Below are positions 45,111 to 54,204 of a stretch of DNA of 64,000 bases, in pieces (positions within the stretch are counted from its first letter, which is position 1; each line of letters starts with the position of its first letter). The notes under the pieces were generated by a model. It did not search any database, was not told the DNA's origin, and saw only the letters and a list, made by a program, of their open reading frames with translations. A program made the position numbers and the translations under genes. The stretch comes from Flammeovirgaceae bacterium UBA2366 (lineage in GTDB: Bacteria; Bacteroidota; Bacteroidia; Cytophagales; Cyclobacteriaceae). The stretch covers positions 1-64,000 of the forward strand of contig DDTK01000008.1 of NCBI GenBank assembly GCA_002344065.1, written 5' to 3'.

Positions 45111-45301
45111 AGGTTTGTGTTTGTAGTTGTTGATGGTTCATCTGCGTGATCGAAAGGCATGTTCTCCATTTGGTGGATATATTTCTTATCAACTGTAAAT
45201 ACCCACCACAACAGCAAGATGAAGAAGATGAAAAATATTGAAAGCGATATGATCGGCCATATGGCGATGTTATCGATACTCTGTAATACGCTTCTATACA
45301 T
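45107..45301 (-). CDS. ccoQ: Small cbb3 oxidase subunit CcoQ-like
   Basis: 64 residues with a single membrane helix (about 17-37, IISLSIFFIFFILLLWWVF) and a charged tail. Length, helix and position between ccoNO and ccoP are what CcoQ has. It starts 4 bp after ccoNO stop and overlaps ccoP by 4 bp. Confidence 0.8.
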   Translation of the reverse strand: MYRSVLQSIDNIAIWPIISLSIFFIFFILLLWWVFTVDKKYIHQMENMPFDHADEPSTTTNTNL

Positions 45302-45305
45302 GACC

Positions 45306-47441
45306 TTACTTGTTTTCTGCTGTTTTAGATGCTTTTATATCTTTACCTAATCGTTGCAGGTAGGCAATCATGGCGATGATTTCCGTTTCCGGTGCCACTT
45401 CAATACCTTCCAGTTGTAAGTTCTCTGCTATACGTCTGGCCTGAATAGTCAGGTGCTCATTGGCAATAGCTTCATAACCATCCTCATACGGAACACCAAT
45501 TTTACGCAGTGCTCTTATCTTCGGTGCAGTCTGACTTAAATCAATGGACTGTTCAAACAACCAGGGGTAAGCCGGCATAATAGAACCTGTAGAAACAGCA
45601 TCCGGAGCCAGCATGTGATTATAGTGCCATACATCAGAATATTTTCCGCCCAGGCGGTGCAAATCAGGCCCTGTACGTTTCGATCCCCACAGGAATGGAT
45701 GATCGTATACATACTCACCCGACTTACTGTATTCTCCACCTTGAGGATCATATCGTTCTACTTCTGAGCGGAAGGGTCGAACTAATTGCGAGTGACAGCT
45801 CACACAACCTTCGCGGATATAAATATCACGACCATGAAGTTCTAGCGGTGTATAGGGTTTTACACTGGCAATCGTGGGCACGTTGGATTTAATCAGGAAG
45901 GTAGGCACCATCTCAACAATACCACCAATCAAAATCGCCACTAATGTAAGTACACTAAACATGATAGGCTTGCTTTCCAATACATGGTGCCAGCCACCTC
46001 CGGTTGTTTCCGTTTTTGCCATGGGGGCGGCTTCTGCAGGCTCATTGGCAATAAAGCTACCGGCATAAGCAGTTTTAATCAGGTTGTAGGTCATAATGAT
46101 GGCACCAACTAAGTATAAGCCACCACCTACTGCGCGCAACATGTACATGGGAAGAATCTGCACGGTGGTTTCCAGAAAGTTTTTGTACACCAGAAATCCT
46201 TCGGCATTAAATTCTTTCCACATTAAACTTTGAACCACACCCGAGATGTACATAGGTAGGGCATAGAAAATAATTCCCAACGTACCAATCCAGAAATGCA
46301 CATTGGCCAGTTTGGTAGAATACAGGTTTGTGCCCCACATGCGCGGAACAACCCAATACAAAATTCCAAAGATTAAGAAACCATTCCAGCCTAAACCGCC
46401 CACGTGAACGTGCGCTACAATCCAATCAGTAAAGTGAGCAATGGCGTTAACATTTTTTAATGACAACAGCGGACCTTCCAGTGTAGCCATACCGTATGCG
46501 GTAACAGCCACCACCATAAATTTTAAAACAACATCTTCACGCACCCTGTCCCAGGCACCACGTAACGTAAACAAACCATTGAGCATACCGCCCCATGAAG
46601 GTGCGATGAGCATGATGGAGAAAACTGTTCCAAGGGATTGAGCCCAGTCGGGTAAAGTTGAATACAATAAGTGGTGCGGGCCTGCCCATATATATAAGAA
46701 TATGAGTGACCAGAAGTGTACGATGGATAATCGGTAAGAATAAACGGGCCGGTTAGCGGCCTTCGGCAGAAAATAATACATCAAGCCGAGGAACGGAGTA
46801 GTTAGGAAAAACGCAACCGCATTATGTCCATACCACCACTGCACCAGGGCATCCTGCACACCGGCATACCAGGAGTAGCTCTTGAACAAATTCACCGGCA
46901 TTTCAAAAGAGTTTACAATATGCAGTACCGCTACGGTTACGAACGTGGCGATGTAAAACCAAATGGCTACATACATGTGCTTTTCCCTGCGCTTGATAAT
47001 GGTGCCGATCATGTTCCAGCCAAACACTACCCAAATAAGGGTGATGGCGATGTCGATGGGCCACTCCAATTCAGCATATTCCTTCGAGGTAGTAATACCC
47101 AGTGGCAAGGTTATGGCTGCTGCCAGAATAATCAGTTGCCAACCCCAGAAATGAATCCAACTGAGTGTATCATTAAACATTCGGGTTTTCAACAACCGTT
47201 GCATGGAATAGTACACCCCGGCAAACATGGCATTGCCCACAAACGCAAAGATGATGGCGTTAGTGTGCAGGGGTCTTATCCGGCCAAAGGTGGTGTACTG
47301 TAAATCGAAATTAAATACGGGGTAAAAAAGCTGGATAGCAGCGGTAAGACCTACCAGCATACCCACCAGGCCGAAAATCACTGTGGCAATGATAAAGGCC
47401 TTCACGATTTTGTTGTCGTAACTGAATTTTTCGAGTTCCAT
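45306..47441 (-). CDS. ccoNO: cbb3 cytochrome c oxidase, fused CcoN-CcoO subunit
   Basis: 711 residues. Residues 1-480 are the CcoN haem-copper subunit with about 12 helices (QLFYPVFNFDLQYTTFGRIRPLHTNAIIF region; VQWWYGHNAVAFFLTTPFLG; DWIVAHVHVGGLGWNG), carrying the histidines for the low-spin haem, CuB and haem b3. Residues 500-711 are CcoO, a membrane-anchored cytochrome c with CVSCH near residue 545 and PFRSEVERYG-like sequence after it. The fusion is common in Bacteroidota. It is the first gene of ccoNO-Q-P-G-H; ccoI and ccoS are not here. A TGA-N6-TCA site lies 91-104 bp upstream of the start. Confidence 0.95.
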   Translation of the reverse strand: MELEKFSYDNKIVKAFIIATVIFGLVGMLVGLTAAIQLFYPVFNFDLQYTTFGRIRPLHTNAIIFAFVGNAMFAGVYYSMQRLLKTRMFNDTLSWIHFWGWQLIILAAAITLPLGITTSKEYAELEWPIDIAITLIWVVFGWNMIGTIIKRREKHMYVAIWFYIATFVTVAVLHIVNSFEMPVNLFKSYSWYAGVQDALVQWWYGHNAVAFFLTTPFLGLMYYFLPKAANRPVYSYRLSIVHFWSLIFLYIWAGPHHLLYSTLPDWAQSLGTVFSIMLIAPSWGGMLNGLFTLRGAWDRVREDVVLKFMVVAVTAYGMATLEGPLLSLKNVNAIAHFTDWIVAHVHVGGLGWNGFLIFGILYWVVPRMWGTNLYSTKLANVHFWIGTLGIIFYALPMYISGVVQSLMWKEFNAEGFLVYKNFLETTVQILPMYMLRAVGGGLYLVGAIIMTYNLIKTAYAGSFIANEPAEAAPMAKTETTGGGWHHVLESKPIMFSVLTLVAILIGGIVEMVPTFLIKSNVPTIASVKPYTPLELHGRDIYIREGCVSCHSQLVRPFRSEVERYDPQGGEYSKSGEYVYDHPFLWGSKRTGPDLHRLGGKYSDVWHYNHMLAPDAVSTGSIMPAYPWLFEQSIDLSQTAPKIRALRKIGVPYEDGYEAIANEHLTIQARRIAENLQLEGIEVAPETEIIAMIAYLQRLGKDIKASKTAENK

Positions 47442-47479
47442 AGGCTAGGGATGTAATGCGTTTCTTAAAAATAATGCCT

Positions 47480-47545
47480 TAAAAGTAGATTTTGGGTAAT
47501 CCAGGCATCCTGATTTCAGTTATCTGGTTAGCTGATTTTTGTCAG
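47480..47545 (-). promoter_or_regulatory. Operator candidate and promoter box of the cbb3 operon
   Basis: CTGATTTTTGTCAG (47532-47545) is a TGA-N6-TCA palindrome; its first 13 bases are identical to the site before the PAS kinase. On the minus strand TACTTTTA (47487-47480) is one base from TAnnTTTG. The distance between them (51.5 bp from centre) differs from the 29.5 bp seen at other sites, so the box or geometry is uncertain here. Confidence 0.45.
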
Positions 47546-47627
47546 GAGATACAACTGCCAATTCTTTAAGTGGATTTCAGAGCTGGTTTAGTGGTCTAAG
47601 TACTTTTACTTCACGACTTTTACACCT

Positions 47628-47792
47628 ATGATAAATTACATTCTTCTTCAAATCCCTCAAGGCATCCCGAATCAAAGCCAACCGATTGATCTTTCCTCAG
47701 CTACTGAAGTTACGCTGTACATAGTCATCCCCCTAATTATGATTATTGTCTATATCTTTATAAAGAAAAAGCGAAACAACAGACAATCATGA
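47628..47792 (+). CDS. Small single-helix membrane protein (54 residues)
   Basis: ATG at 47628, TGA at 47790-47792. The protein begins MINYILLQIPQGIPN, has an acidic SSATEV patch, one hydrophobic helix (TLYIVIPLIMIIVYIFI, about 29-45) and a lysine/arginine-rich end (KKKRNNRQS), so the C-terminus should be cytoplasmic. It diverges from ccoNO. TACTTTTA (47601-47608) is a one-mismatch promoter box before it. I do not know the family; codon pattern and topology support a real gene. Confidence 0.55.
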   Translation: MINYILLQIPQGIPNQSQPIDLSSATEVTLYIVIPLIMIIVYIFIKKKRNNRQS

Positions 47793-47935
47793 GCAGTCTC
47801 ATTTTCTTGGTTTGTGCCCTTCCTGGTCTGTGCGCTCATAGAACAGGAAAACCTGAGTAATTCTTTAGTCTATTTAAAGATGTGGATAACCCGGTTGATA
47901 AGTTGTTGACTACTTTTTGGTCAATTATTTTGTCA

Positions 47936-48241
47936 GGACATACCAAGCAAGTACTTTGATATCACTAAGTCGAACATTGACACGGTGATCAGACAGCATC
48001 GGAAAAACAAAAGCTTTTTTTCTACGGAAAAAGAGAAACAAAAAAGCCGGTGAGGTAGGATTGTGTTCACGGGAAGGCGTCCGCAAGGAAAACCTGACGG
48101 GAGCATAAAATCGAGAGTGGCTTTCACAGGAAAGTTAAGGCAGGTTTTACAGTGGCAGGATAAGCTTAGCGGTATACATGGGCTACGGTTTATGTATAAC
48201 GAAGACGGGAAAATCAAGCAATTGACTTTCCCGTTTTTTTT
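47936..48241 (+). ncRNA. Candidate structured non-coding RNA
   Basis: About 300 bases with no convincing ORF end in a strong plus-strand terminator at 48206-48241. Several local stems are visible: ATCAC/GTGAT near 47960-47988, GCTTTTTTT/AAAAAAGC near 48012-48047, AAAACCTG/CAGGTTTT near 48089-48150 enclosing CTTTC/GAAAG, and TATACAT/ATGTATA near 48172-48197. Motifs of RNase P, tmRNA or SRP RNA were looked for and not found. Start is unknown; the region 47793-47935 shows nothing definite. Confidence 0.35.
48206..48241 (+). terminator. Strong rho-independent terminator with no plus-strand gene before it
   Basis: CGGGAAA (48206-48212) pairs with TTTCCCG (48227-48233), followed by eight T (48234-48241). 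The minus-strand side has no T-run after the hairpin, so the signal is for plus-strand transcription. It lies 20 bp from the end of the KAS III gene. Confidence 0.8.
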
Positions 48242-48260
48242 GTGCCTTTTAAAAATTGAT

Positions 48261-49349
48261 CTATTCAACAGGAATTCGGTATACCACGGCATTGATGTTA
48301 ACGCCAGCACCAACGGCCGCAAAAACAATAATGCTTCCCTTTTTCAATTGATGTTCGGGCATATCGCCCTTGCTTACCAAATCATATAACGTGGGCACTG
48401 TAGCCACTGAACTATTACCCAACCAGGAAATACTCATGGGCATAATACCTTCAGGAATGTTGGTAATCCCGTATTCTTCAAAAAGTCTTTTTAGAATTGC
48501 CTCGTCCATTTTATTATTAGCCTGATGAATAAAAACTTTGGTTACTTCCGTAAGGGGAATATTTGCCTTTACCAAACTTGCTTTAACTACTGCGGGTACA
48601 GCTTTAAGGGCGTGTTCATACAACACACGACCCCGCATTTTTAAAAATAATTCATTACCTGGATAATCTGGATTATAAGAAGGCTGCATCTTAAGCACAT
48701 AGGTATAATCTCCGGCATTGGTTTGTGATTGATGCGCCAATATCCCAATAGGTTTATCACTCAGTCGCGCTTCAAGAATTATTGCTCCTGCCCCATCGGC
48801 ATAAATCATACTGTCACGATCATGCGGATCGCAAATACGCGACAAGGTTTCTGTACCAATAACCATTACGCGTTTGGCCATGCCAGCCTTGATATAAAAA
48901 TCAGCCTGGATAACTCCCTGCAACCAGCCGGCACAACCGAAGGGTAAATCATAACAAACCGTATCCGGATTTTTTATTCCCAGCTTCGCCTTCACACGCG
49001 AGGCTAACGCTGGCACCAGGTCACTCCTTCGGTTGTCGTAGGGAACATCTCCAAAATTATGCGCTACAATAATATAGTCGAGTGATTCACCATCAATACC
49101 GGAAGATGTAAGTGCATCCTGCGCTGCCAAATACCCAATATCAGAAGCAACCAAATCATTTGTAACATACCTGCGCTCCAATATTCCGGTAATGTCGCTG
49201 AACTTACGAATCACCTCTTCATTGGGTCGCTTGATGGGTTTACCATCGGCTTCGTAAAATGTGCTGGTCAGAAAATCGCTGTTGGTAATGCGTTGTGTAG
49301 GAATGTAACGTCCGGACCCGGTGATGATCGAATAAATCTTTTCTAGCAT
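48261..49349 (-). CDS. 3-oxoacyl-ACP synthase III family protein (FabH-like)
   Basis: 362 residues. Catalytic cysteine C139 in DLPFGCAGWLQG, histidine in FIHQANNKMDEA, and asparagine in SWLGNSSVATVPTL give the Cys-His-Asn triad of KAS III. It is longer than FabH (about 317) and begins SIITGSGRYIPTQRITNSDF. Products could be fatty acid starters or a specialised ketoacyl product. It has an unusually clear promoter with the TGA-N6-TCA palindrome (49364-49406), so it may be tied to low-oxygen control. Confidence 0.88.
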   Translation of the reverse strand: MLEKIYSIITGSGRYIPTQRITNSDFLTSTFYEADGKPIKRPNEEVIRKFSDITGILERRYVTNDLVASDIGYLAAQDALTSSGIDGESLDYIIVAHNFGDVPYDNRRSDLVPALASRVKAKLGIKNPDTVCYDLPFGCAGWLQGVIQADFYIKAGMAKRVMVIGTETLSRICDPHDRDSMIYADGAGAIILEARLSDKPIGILAHQSQTNAGDYTYVLKMQPSYNPDYPGNELFLKMRGRVLYEHALKAVPAVVKASLVKANIPLTEVTKVFIHQANNKMDEAILKRLFEEYGITNIPEGIMPMSISWLGNSSVATVPTLYDLVSKGDMPEHQLKKGSIIVFAAVGAGVNINAVVYRIPVE

Positions 49350-49363
49350 AGGTTTAAGTCGGG

Positions 49364-49406
49364 CAAAGGTAGCGGAAAAGGCTTCGTTTACTAATGAGGT
49401 TAATCA
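49364..49406 (-). promoter_or_regulatory. FNR/FixK-like operator and perfect promoter box of the KAS III gene
   Basis: TGAGGTTAATCA (49395-49406) is the TGA-N6-TCA core, with TCAA on one side. On the minus strand TACCTTTG (49371-49364) matches TAnnTTTG exactly and begins 29.5 bp from the palindrome centre. The KAS III start is at 49349. Confidence 0.65.
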
Positions 49407-49484
49407 ACCATGGAATAATATAAAAGAACAAACAGTTGTTAGTGATGAAATTTGATACCCAATCGTAGAATATCAGAAATAACT

Positions 49485-50786
49485 TCAGCGATTTTTTTTA
49501 TAAGTTTTCATCAAAAAATACACACCTGTAAAAAAAGCCAGAAAGATGATCACCGCTATAATTTCTTTCAGCGCCAGGTTTGAAAGAAACCAACCGGTGG
49601 CCAGTAATGCCAATACCGGTATTACAATCCCTCCTGGGTTGGTGTAAGCCCCTTCTACTTTTTTATTCCTCAACTTTAAGGTAGCGGCAATAACACCTAC
49701 ATAAATGAGAAGAATAGATGCACTGGATAAAATAGCTAATTGCCGGAAGCCGCCCGATATAGCGAATAAAAATCCTACTGATGCATAAAGAATAATTGAA
49801 GTGTAGGGCGTTATAAATTTCGGATGAACCCTGGCCAATATGCCGGGCAGTAATCCATCACGTGCTGCTGCATAGGGAAGCCGTGATGTGACAAATAAAT
49901 CTCCACTGATCAATCCGAAGCAGGAAACCACAGCGGTTAGTGTCATGAAGATTATGCCATAGGGGCCAAAAACAACTTCTGCTACTGCGGCCAGCGGAGC
50001 TTCTTTTTGTAGCGCAAGTGCATCACCTAATACTCCCTGCGCTACACCCTGTATGGCCAGGTAAATAAAAAATATGAACAATATACCCAGTAATAATCCG
50101 CGCGGAATTGTTCGCTTTGGATCTTTTATTTCACCCGATGCTGATAGTGTACATTCGGCCCCTCCACCAAAGGCAAAAAATAAAATCAATGCACCTTCAC
50201 CCAAACTTTTAAGTGAAGGATTTTCCGTTACACGAAGATTGTCAATCTGAACATAGGTAATGCCAAAAACAATAAGTAGAATTAATGGAATAATTTTCAC
50301 CAGGGTAATACCAATAACAAACCCAGCACTCCCTTTGCTCCCCTTAACATTCAACACCGCTAACCCGCCATACACCACGGCTAAAAAAAGTATTCGGTAA
50401 ACAGGTGATGTTAATGCCGGTATCAAAACAGCAAGATTATCCACCATGATATTGGCCACTGCCGCGGTAGCTATTGTTGAAAAGCCTAACCAGAAAACTG
50501 TATTCGTTAAAAATCCGGCCAACGGGCCGAAGGCAACTTCAGTGTAGGTATAAACACCACCCGTTGCAGTAATTTTACTGCCCACTTCAATGAAGCATAA
50601 CATGACGAGGCCCAATAAAACAGCGCATATCAGGTACGCCCAGAAACCAGCAGGCCCCAAAATCAAAGCTACTGTGGCAGGTAATGCAAATATGCCTGCG
50701 CCTACCGTCAGGTTAACTGCATTTATCGCCAGCGACCGAACACCAATGATACGTTTAAGACCTTCATCCTTTGCAGGGTTTTCCAT
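49485..50786 (-). CDS. APC-family amino acid permease
   Basis: 433 residues from the ATG at 50786 (MENPAKDEGLKRIIG); an upstream ATG at 50843 would add 19 residues unlike the family. About 12 helices; the APC start VNLTVGAGIFALPATVALI and FFAFGGGAECTLSASGEIKDPKRTIPRG are typical. It should import an amino acid or polyamine by cation coupling; the substrate is unknown. It diverges from the S9 peptidase gene, which may suggest peptide and amino acid use. Confidence 0.88.
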   Translation of the reverse strand: MENPAKDEGLKRIIGVRSLAINAVNLTVGAGIFALPATVALILGPAGFWAYLICAVLLGLVMLCFIEVGSKITATGGVYTYTEVAFGPLAGFLTNTVFWLGFSTIATAAVANIMVDNLAVLIPALTSPVYRILFLAVVYGGLAVLNVKGSKGSAGFVIGITLVKIIPLILLIVFGITYVQIDNLRVTENPSLKSLGEGALILFFAFGGGAECTLSASGEIKDPKRTIPRGLLLGILFIFFIYLAIQGVAQGVLGDALALQKEAPLAAVAEVVFGPYGIIFMTLTAVVSCFGLISGDLFVTSRLPYAAARDGLLPGILARVHPKFITPYTSIILYASVGFLFAISGGFRQLAILSSASILLIYVGVIAATLKLRNKKVEGAYTNPGGIVIPVLALLATGWFLSNLALKEIIAVIIFLAFFTGVYFLMKTYKKNR

Positions 50787-50921
50787 GGGAACTGGTTGTT
50801 TAGGTATTTCAATAAAGGCAATAAATACCCATTCAACAACCATTCATGTATGAAATGCTTTTTTCGGTCACGATTATAATTAATATTACAACCCTCAAAT
50901 TCATTAAAATCTATTCATCAC

Positions 50922-53870
50922 ATGAAACCATCCATATCCAGAATCCCTTTTTTAACACTGCTTCTTTTAATCTATACCAGTAGTGTAGCCCAGGAAGCAA
51001 AGCCCATCACCTGGAAAGATGTTCCGGCATGGAAATCTATTTCTCCTTTTAGTGTAACCGTTTCACCCGATGGACAGTGGGTTGCCTATGCACTGCTTCC
51101 TGTAGATGGCGATGGTGAACTCATTGTTCAGAAAGTAAGAGGAACGGATAAAAAAACGTATGCTATAGGAAGCACAACCTTTCCATCGGTTACCTTTTCT
51201 GAAGATAGCCGATGGGTTGCCTTCAAGGAATTTCCCAAAAATTCAGAAAGGAAAGCCAATGTTAAAACACCCAGCAAACAACTCTTCGACAAGCTTCATG
51301 TTGTAGAATTGGCAAACGATAAGAAAACGGAATACGAAAAAGTAAATTCATTCGCCTTTAATGGAGAACTGGGCAATCACCTCGCTATTCATATTGCCAA
51401 AGAACGCAGCGCAGGAAGCAAACCCGATGATCCAAAAGGTTCAGACTTATTACTTATTGAACTTTCCACTGGAAAAAGTCAAAACATCGGTAATGTTTCT
51501 GAATATGCTTTCAATAAAAAAGGAACCCATCTAGTCTATGCCATTGATGCCGCCAACCAAAGCGGCAATGGATTGCACTTATATACCATTGCCGCAAAAC
51601 AAACCCGTGTGCTCGACAGTGATAAGGCAAGGTATCAATCCATTAACTGGACCGAAGAAGGCGATGGACTCGCAGCCCTTAAGATGGTTAAGGACAAAAA
51701 ATTCAAGCAGGATAAAGGAAGTGTTTTAGGTATAAAAAACTTTTCAACACCTACACCTATAGTTGTAACCTATGAACCCGCAAAAGATTCTGTAAGATTC
51801 CCGAAAGGAATGACCATCAGCCCTAACCGTAAACCCATGTGGACGGAAGACCTAACCCGCCTATTGTTTGGTATCCATGATTTAGAGTTAGCAAAGAAAG
51901 AAGACAAGGCCGTTGATAAAGTAGAACCAAAAGAATCGGATGCCGAAAAACTGGCTAAAATAAAAACAGACACCACCATTAAATCCATTGCTGATTTACA
52001 AAAGGCCATCGCTAAACTGGATAGTAAGAAACCTGAAACAAAAGGTGACACACTAAAACCTGATATGACCATCTGGCATTGGCAGGATACACGCCTGCAA
52101 TCACGCCAGCAACGGCAGGAAACACAGGATAAGAATTTCAGTTATTGGGGCATGTATGATATAGCCAGTTCATCATTCATCCGTTTGAACGATGGGACGT
52201 TGAAAGACTTGAACATTATGCCAAAGCATCGGTATGCGATTGGTCAGGATAACAGCGCGTATGAATTAGACAATGCCCTGGATGGACAATCCTACACCGA
52301 TGTATATGTAATCGATTTAAAGACTGGAACGAAAACAAAAGTATTTGAGAAGCACTACCTGCCTTCTTTTTGGTCAAGCCCCAGACCATCACCGGATGGA
52401 ACAAAATTTCTGTACGGTAAAGACGGTCACTATTATGTGTATGACATTCTAACCAAAAGTCATGTAAACATTTCTGAAAAAGTAAAAACCTCTTTTATCA
52501 ATACAGAAGATGATCACAATGTTACAAAACCACTTACACCAGTTATAGGCTGGAGCAGCGACAGCAAAATTGTTCTGCTTCGCGATTTGTGGAATATCTG
52601 GCAAGTTCCGGTAAACGGAAAAGATGCAGCGACAAACCTTACCGTGAACGGACGCAAAGAAAAAATCCGTTACCAAAACCGTTTTCAACTTGATCCGGAT
52701 GAAAAAGGAATTGATCTTAAAAAGCCTCAGTATGTGCGTACCTATGGTGAATGGAACAAGAAAAGCGGTATCGCCCGGCTTGAACCCGGCAAAACCGGAC
52801 TTACACCGGGCACAAAATCATTGTTATGGGAAGATGCCAACATCAACCGCCTGTTGAAAGCAAAGAAGGCTGAGGTATATGTTTTTAGTCGGGAGAAATT
52901 CAACCAGCCAACAGAATTTTTTGCTGCCGATGCGCAATTGAAAAATGAAAATCAGGTTTCGAAAAATGCCCCCGATGTAGCTAAATATGCCTGGTCACCG
53001 GGCGTTCAATTGGTTGATTATGTTTCCGACAAAGGCGATACCCTGCAAGGTGCATTGTTCTTGCCTGCCGGATATGAAAAAGGTAAAAAATATCCAACTG
53101 TAGTGTATTACTATGAGAAACTTTCTCAGACACTGCATAGCTATAGTAGTCCTGGTTTCTCAGGCACAGGTTGGAATCCCAGCGTTTACACCAGCAATGG
53201 GTACGCGGTGTTTATTCCAGACATTGTATATAAAATGGATGACCCGGGTATGTCGGCCGTATGGTGTGTGATACCGGGTGTAAAAGCCGCCTTGAAAACC
53301 GGAGTGATTGATGAATCAAAAATTGGTATTCACGGACATTCGTGGGGTGGTTACCAAACCTGTTTCCTGATCACCCAAACCAACATGTTTAAGGCTGCTG
53401 CCGCAGGAGCACCACTTACCAACATGGTGTCGATGTATGATTTGATTTACTGGAATACCGGTGGCGGAAACATGTCGATCTTTGAAGCCTCACAAGGACG
53501 GTTTAAAGGAGCTCCATGGGACAACTGGGAGGCTTACCTTCGCAATTCACCTGTTTATCATGTTAAAAATGTTAGCACACCCCTGCTCATGTTACACAAC
53601 GATAAAGATGGTGCAGTTGATTTCACACAAGGCATTGAGTATTACAATGCTTTGCGCAGGTTAAAGAAACCGGTAGTAATGATGCAATACAAAGGTGAAA
53701 ATCACGGCCTGGCCAAACTTGAAAACCGAAAGGATTATTCCGCACGGATGATGGAGTTTTTTGATTACTACCTGAAAGGTGCGACTATTCCCGATTGGCT
53801 AAAGGATGGTGTTGATCACTTAAAACTAAATGATCACTTGACGGAACGCGTATTTCAGGGACAGGATTAA
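50922..53870 (+). CDS. Secreted S9-family peptidase (dipeptidyl/acylaminoacyl peptidase type)
   Basis: 982 residues with a signal peptide (MKPSISRIPFLTLLLLIYTS...VAQ). The N-terminal two thirds form a beta-propeller with several SPDG/WSSDSK blade motifs; a Lys/Glu-rich insert lies at about 325-380. The C-terminal hydrolase has catalytic Ser807 in GHSWGGYQ, aspartate in HNDKDGAVDF and histidine in GENHGLAK. It likely cleaves short peptides in the periplasm. There is no T9SS domain. Confidence 0.93.
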   Translation: MKPSISRIPFLTLLLLIYTSSVAQEAKPITWKDVPAWKSISPFSVTVSPDGQWVAYALLPVDGDGELIVQKVRGTDKKTYAIGSTTFPSVTFSEDSRWVAFKEFPKNSERKANVKTPSKQLFDKLHVVELANDKKTEYEKVNSFAFNGELGNHLAIHIAKERSAGSKPDDPKGSDLLLIELSTGKSQNIGNVSEYAFNKKGTHLVYAIDAANQSGNGLHLYTIAAKQTRVLDSDKARYQSINWTEEGDGLAALKMVKDKKFKQDKGSVLGIKNFSTPTPIVVTYEPAKDSVRFPKGMTISPNRKPMWTEDLTRLLFGIHDLELAKKEDKAVDKVEPKESDAEKLAKIKTDTTIKSIADLQKAIAKLDSKKPETKGDTLKPDMTIWHWQDTRLQSRQQRQETQDKNFSYWGMYDIASSSFIRLNDGTLKDLNIMPKHRYAIGQDNSAYELDNALDGQSYTDVYVIDLKTGTKTKVFEKHYLPSFWSSPRPSPDGTKFLYGKDGHYYVYDILTKSHVNISEKVKTSFINTEDDHNVTKPLTPVIGWSSDSKIVLLRDLWNIWQVPVNGKDAATNLTVNGRKEKIRYQNRFQLDPDEKGIDLKKPQYVRTYGEWNKKSGIARLEPGKTGLTPGTKSLLWEDANINRLLKAKKAEVYVFSREKFNQPTEFFAADAQLKNENQVSKNAPDVAKYAWSPGVQLVDYVSDKGDTLQGALFLPAGYEKGKKYPTVVYYYEKLSQTLHSYSSPGFSGTGWNPSVYTSNGYAVFIPDIVYKMDDPGMSAVWCVIPGVKAALKTGVIDESKIGIHGHSWGGYQTCFLITQTNMFKAAAAGAPLTNMVSMYDLIYWNTGGGNMSIFEASQGRFKGAPWDNWEAYLRNSPVYHVKNVSTPLLMLHNDKDGAVDFTQGIEYYNALRRLKKPVVMMQYKGENHGLAKLENRKDYSARMMEFFDYYLKGATIPDWLKDGVDHLKLNDHLTERVFQGQD

Positions 53871-53895
53871 ATTCAAAGGAATCTCTAAAAGCAGT

Positions 53896-54015
53896 TCATT
53901 GCGAGGAACGAAGAGATGGGTATGCGGGTGAAGTGACGAAGCAATCCATGCATAAAATTGTGGGGATTGCTTCGTCATGCTTACACACATGCCACTCCAT
54001 ATTCCTCGCAATGAA
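53896..54015. repeat. Interspersed palindromic repeat, copy B
   Basis: Starts TCATTGCGAGGAACG and ends CCTCGCAATGAA, with internal GAAGCAATCC and GGATTGCTTCG. Related to 20744-20851 and 55131-55263. Together with the next repeat it fills most of the 334-bp gap 53871-54204. Confidence 0.85.
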
Positions 54016-54070
54016 CGAACTTATTGGGTTTTTATAGATCCGCTTAGTTGTGATTAATTACAAAATTAAT

Positions 54071-54138
54071 AACCACAATGGGTAAAAAGAAAGTTATTTC
54101 TTTGTGTTCTCTGTGCAAACTCAGTGACCTTTGTGGTT
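54071..54138. repeat. Inverted repeat, AACCACA...TGTGGTT family
   Basis: AACCACA at 54071-54077 and TGTGGTT at 54132-54138 bound a stretch containing TTTGTGTTCTCTGTG. Related to the copy at 42073-42169. Confidence 0.6.
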
Positions 54139-54204
54139 TTACATTTAAACCTAAATGATTGTTCGATCTCCTTGCTTGAAAACGAGGCCAAAAACTTACC
54201 ACCT

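Noticed and set aside
47933..48328. 131-residue minus-strand ORF
   Set aside because: It overlaps the KAS III gene end and the terminator, with no recognisable domain or signal.
48063..48389. 108-residue plus-strand ORF
   Set aside because: It crosses a strong terminator and overlaps the 3' end of the KAS III gene antisense; composition looks random.
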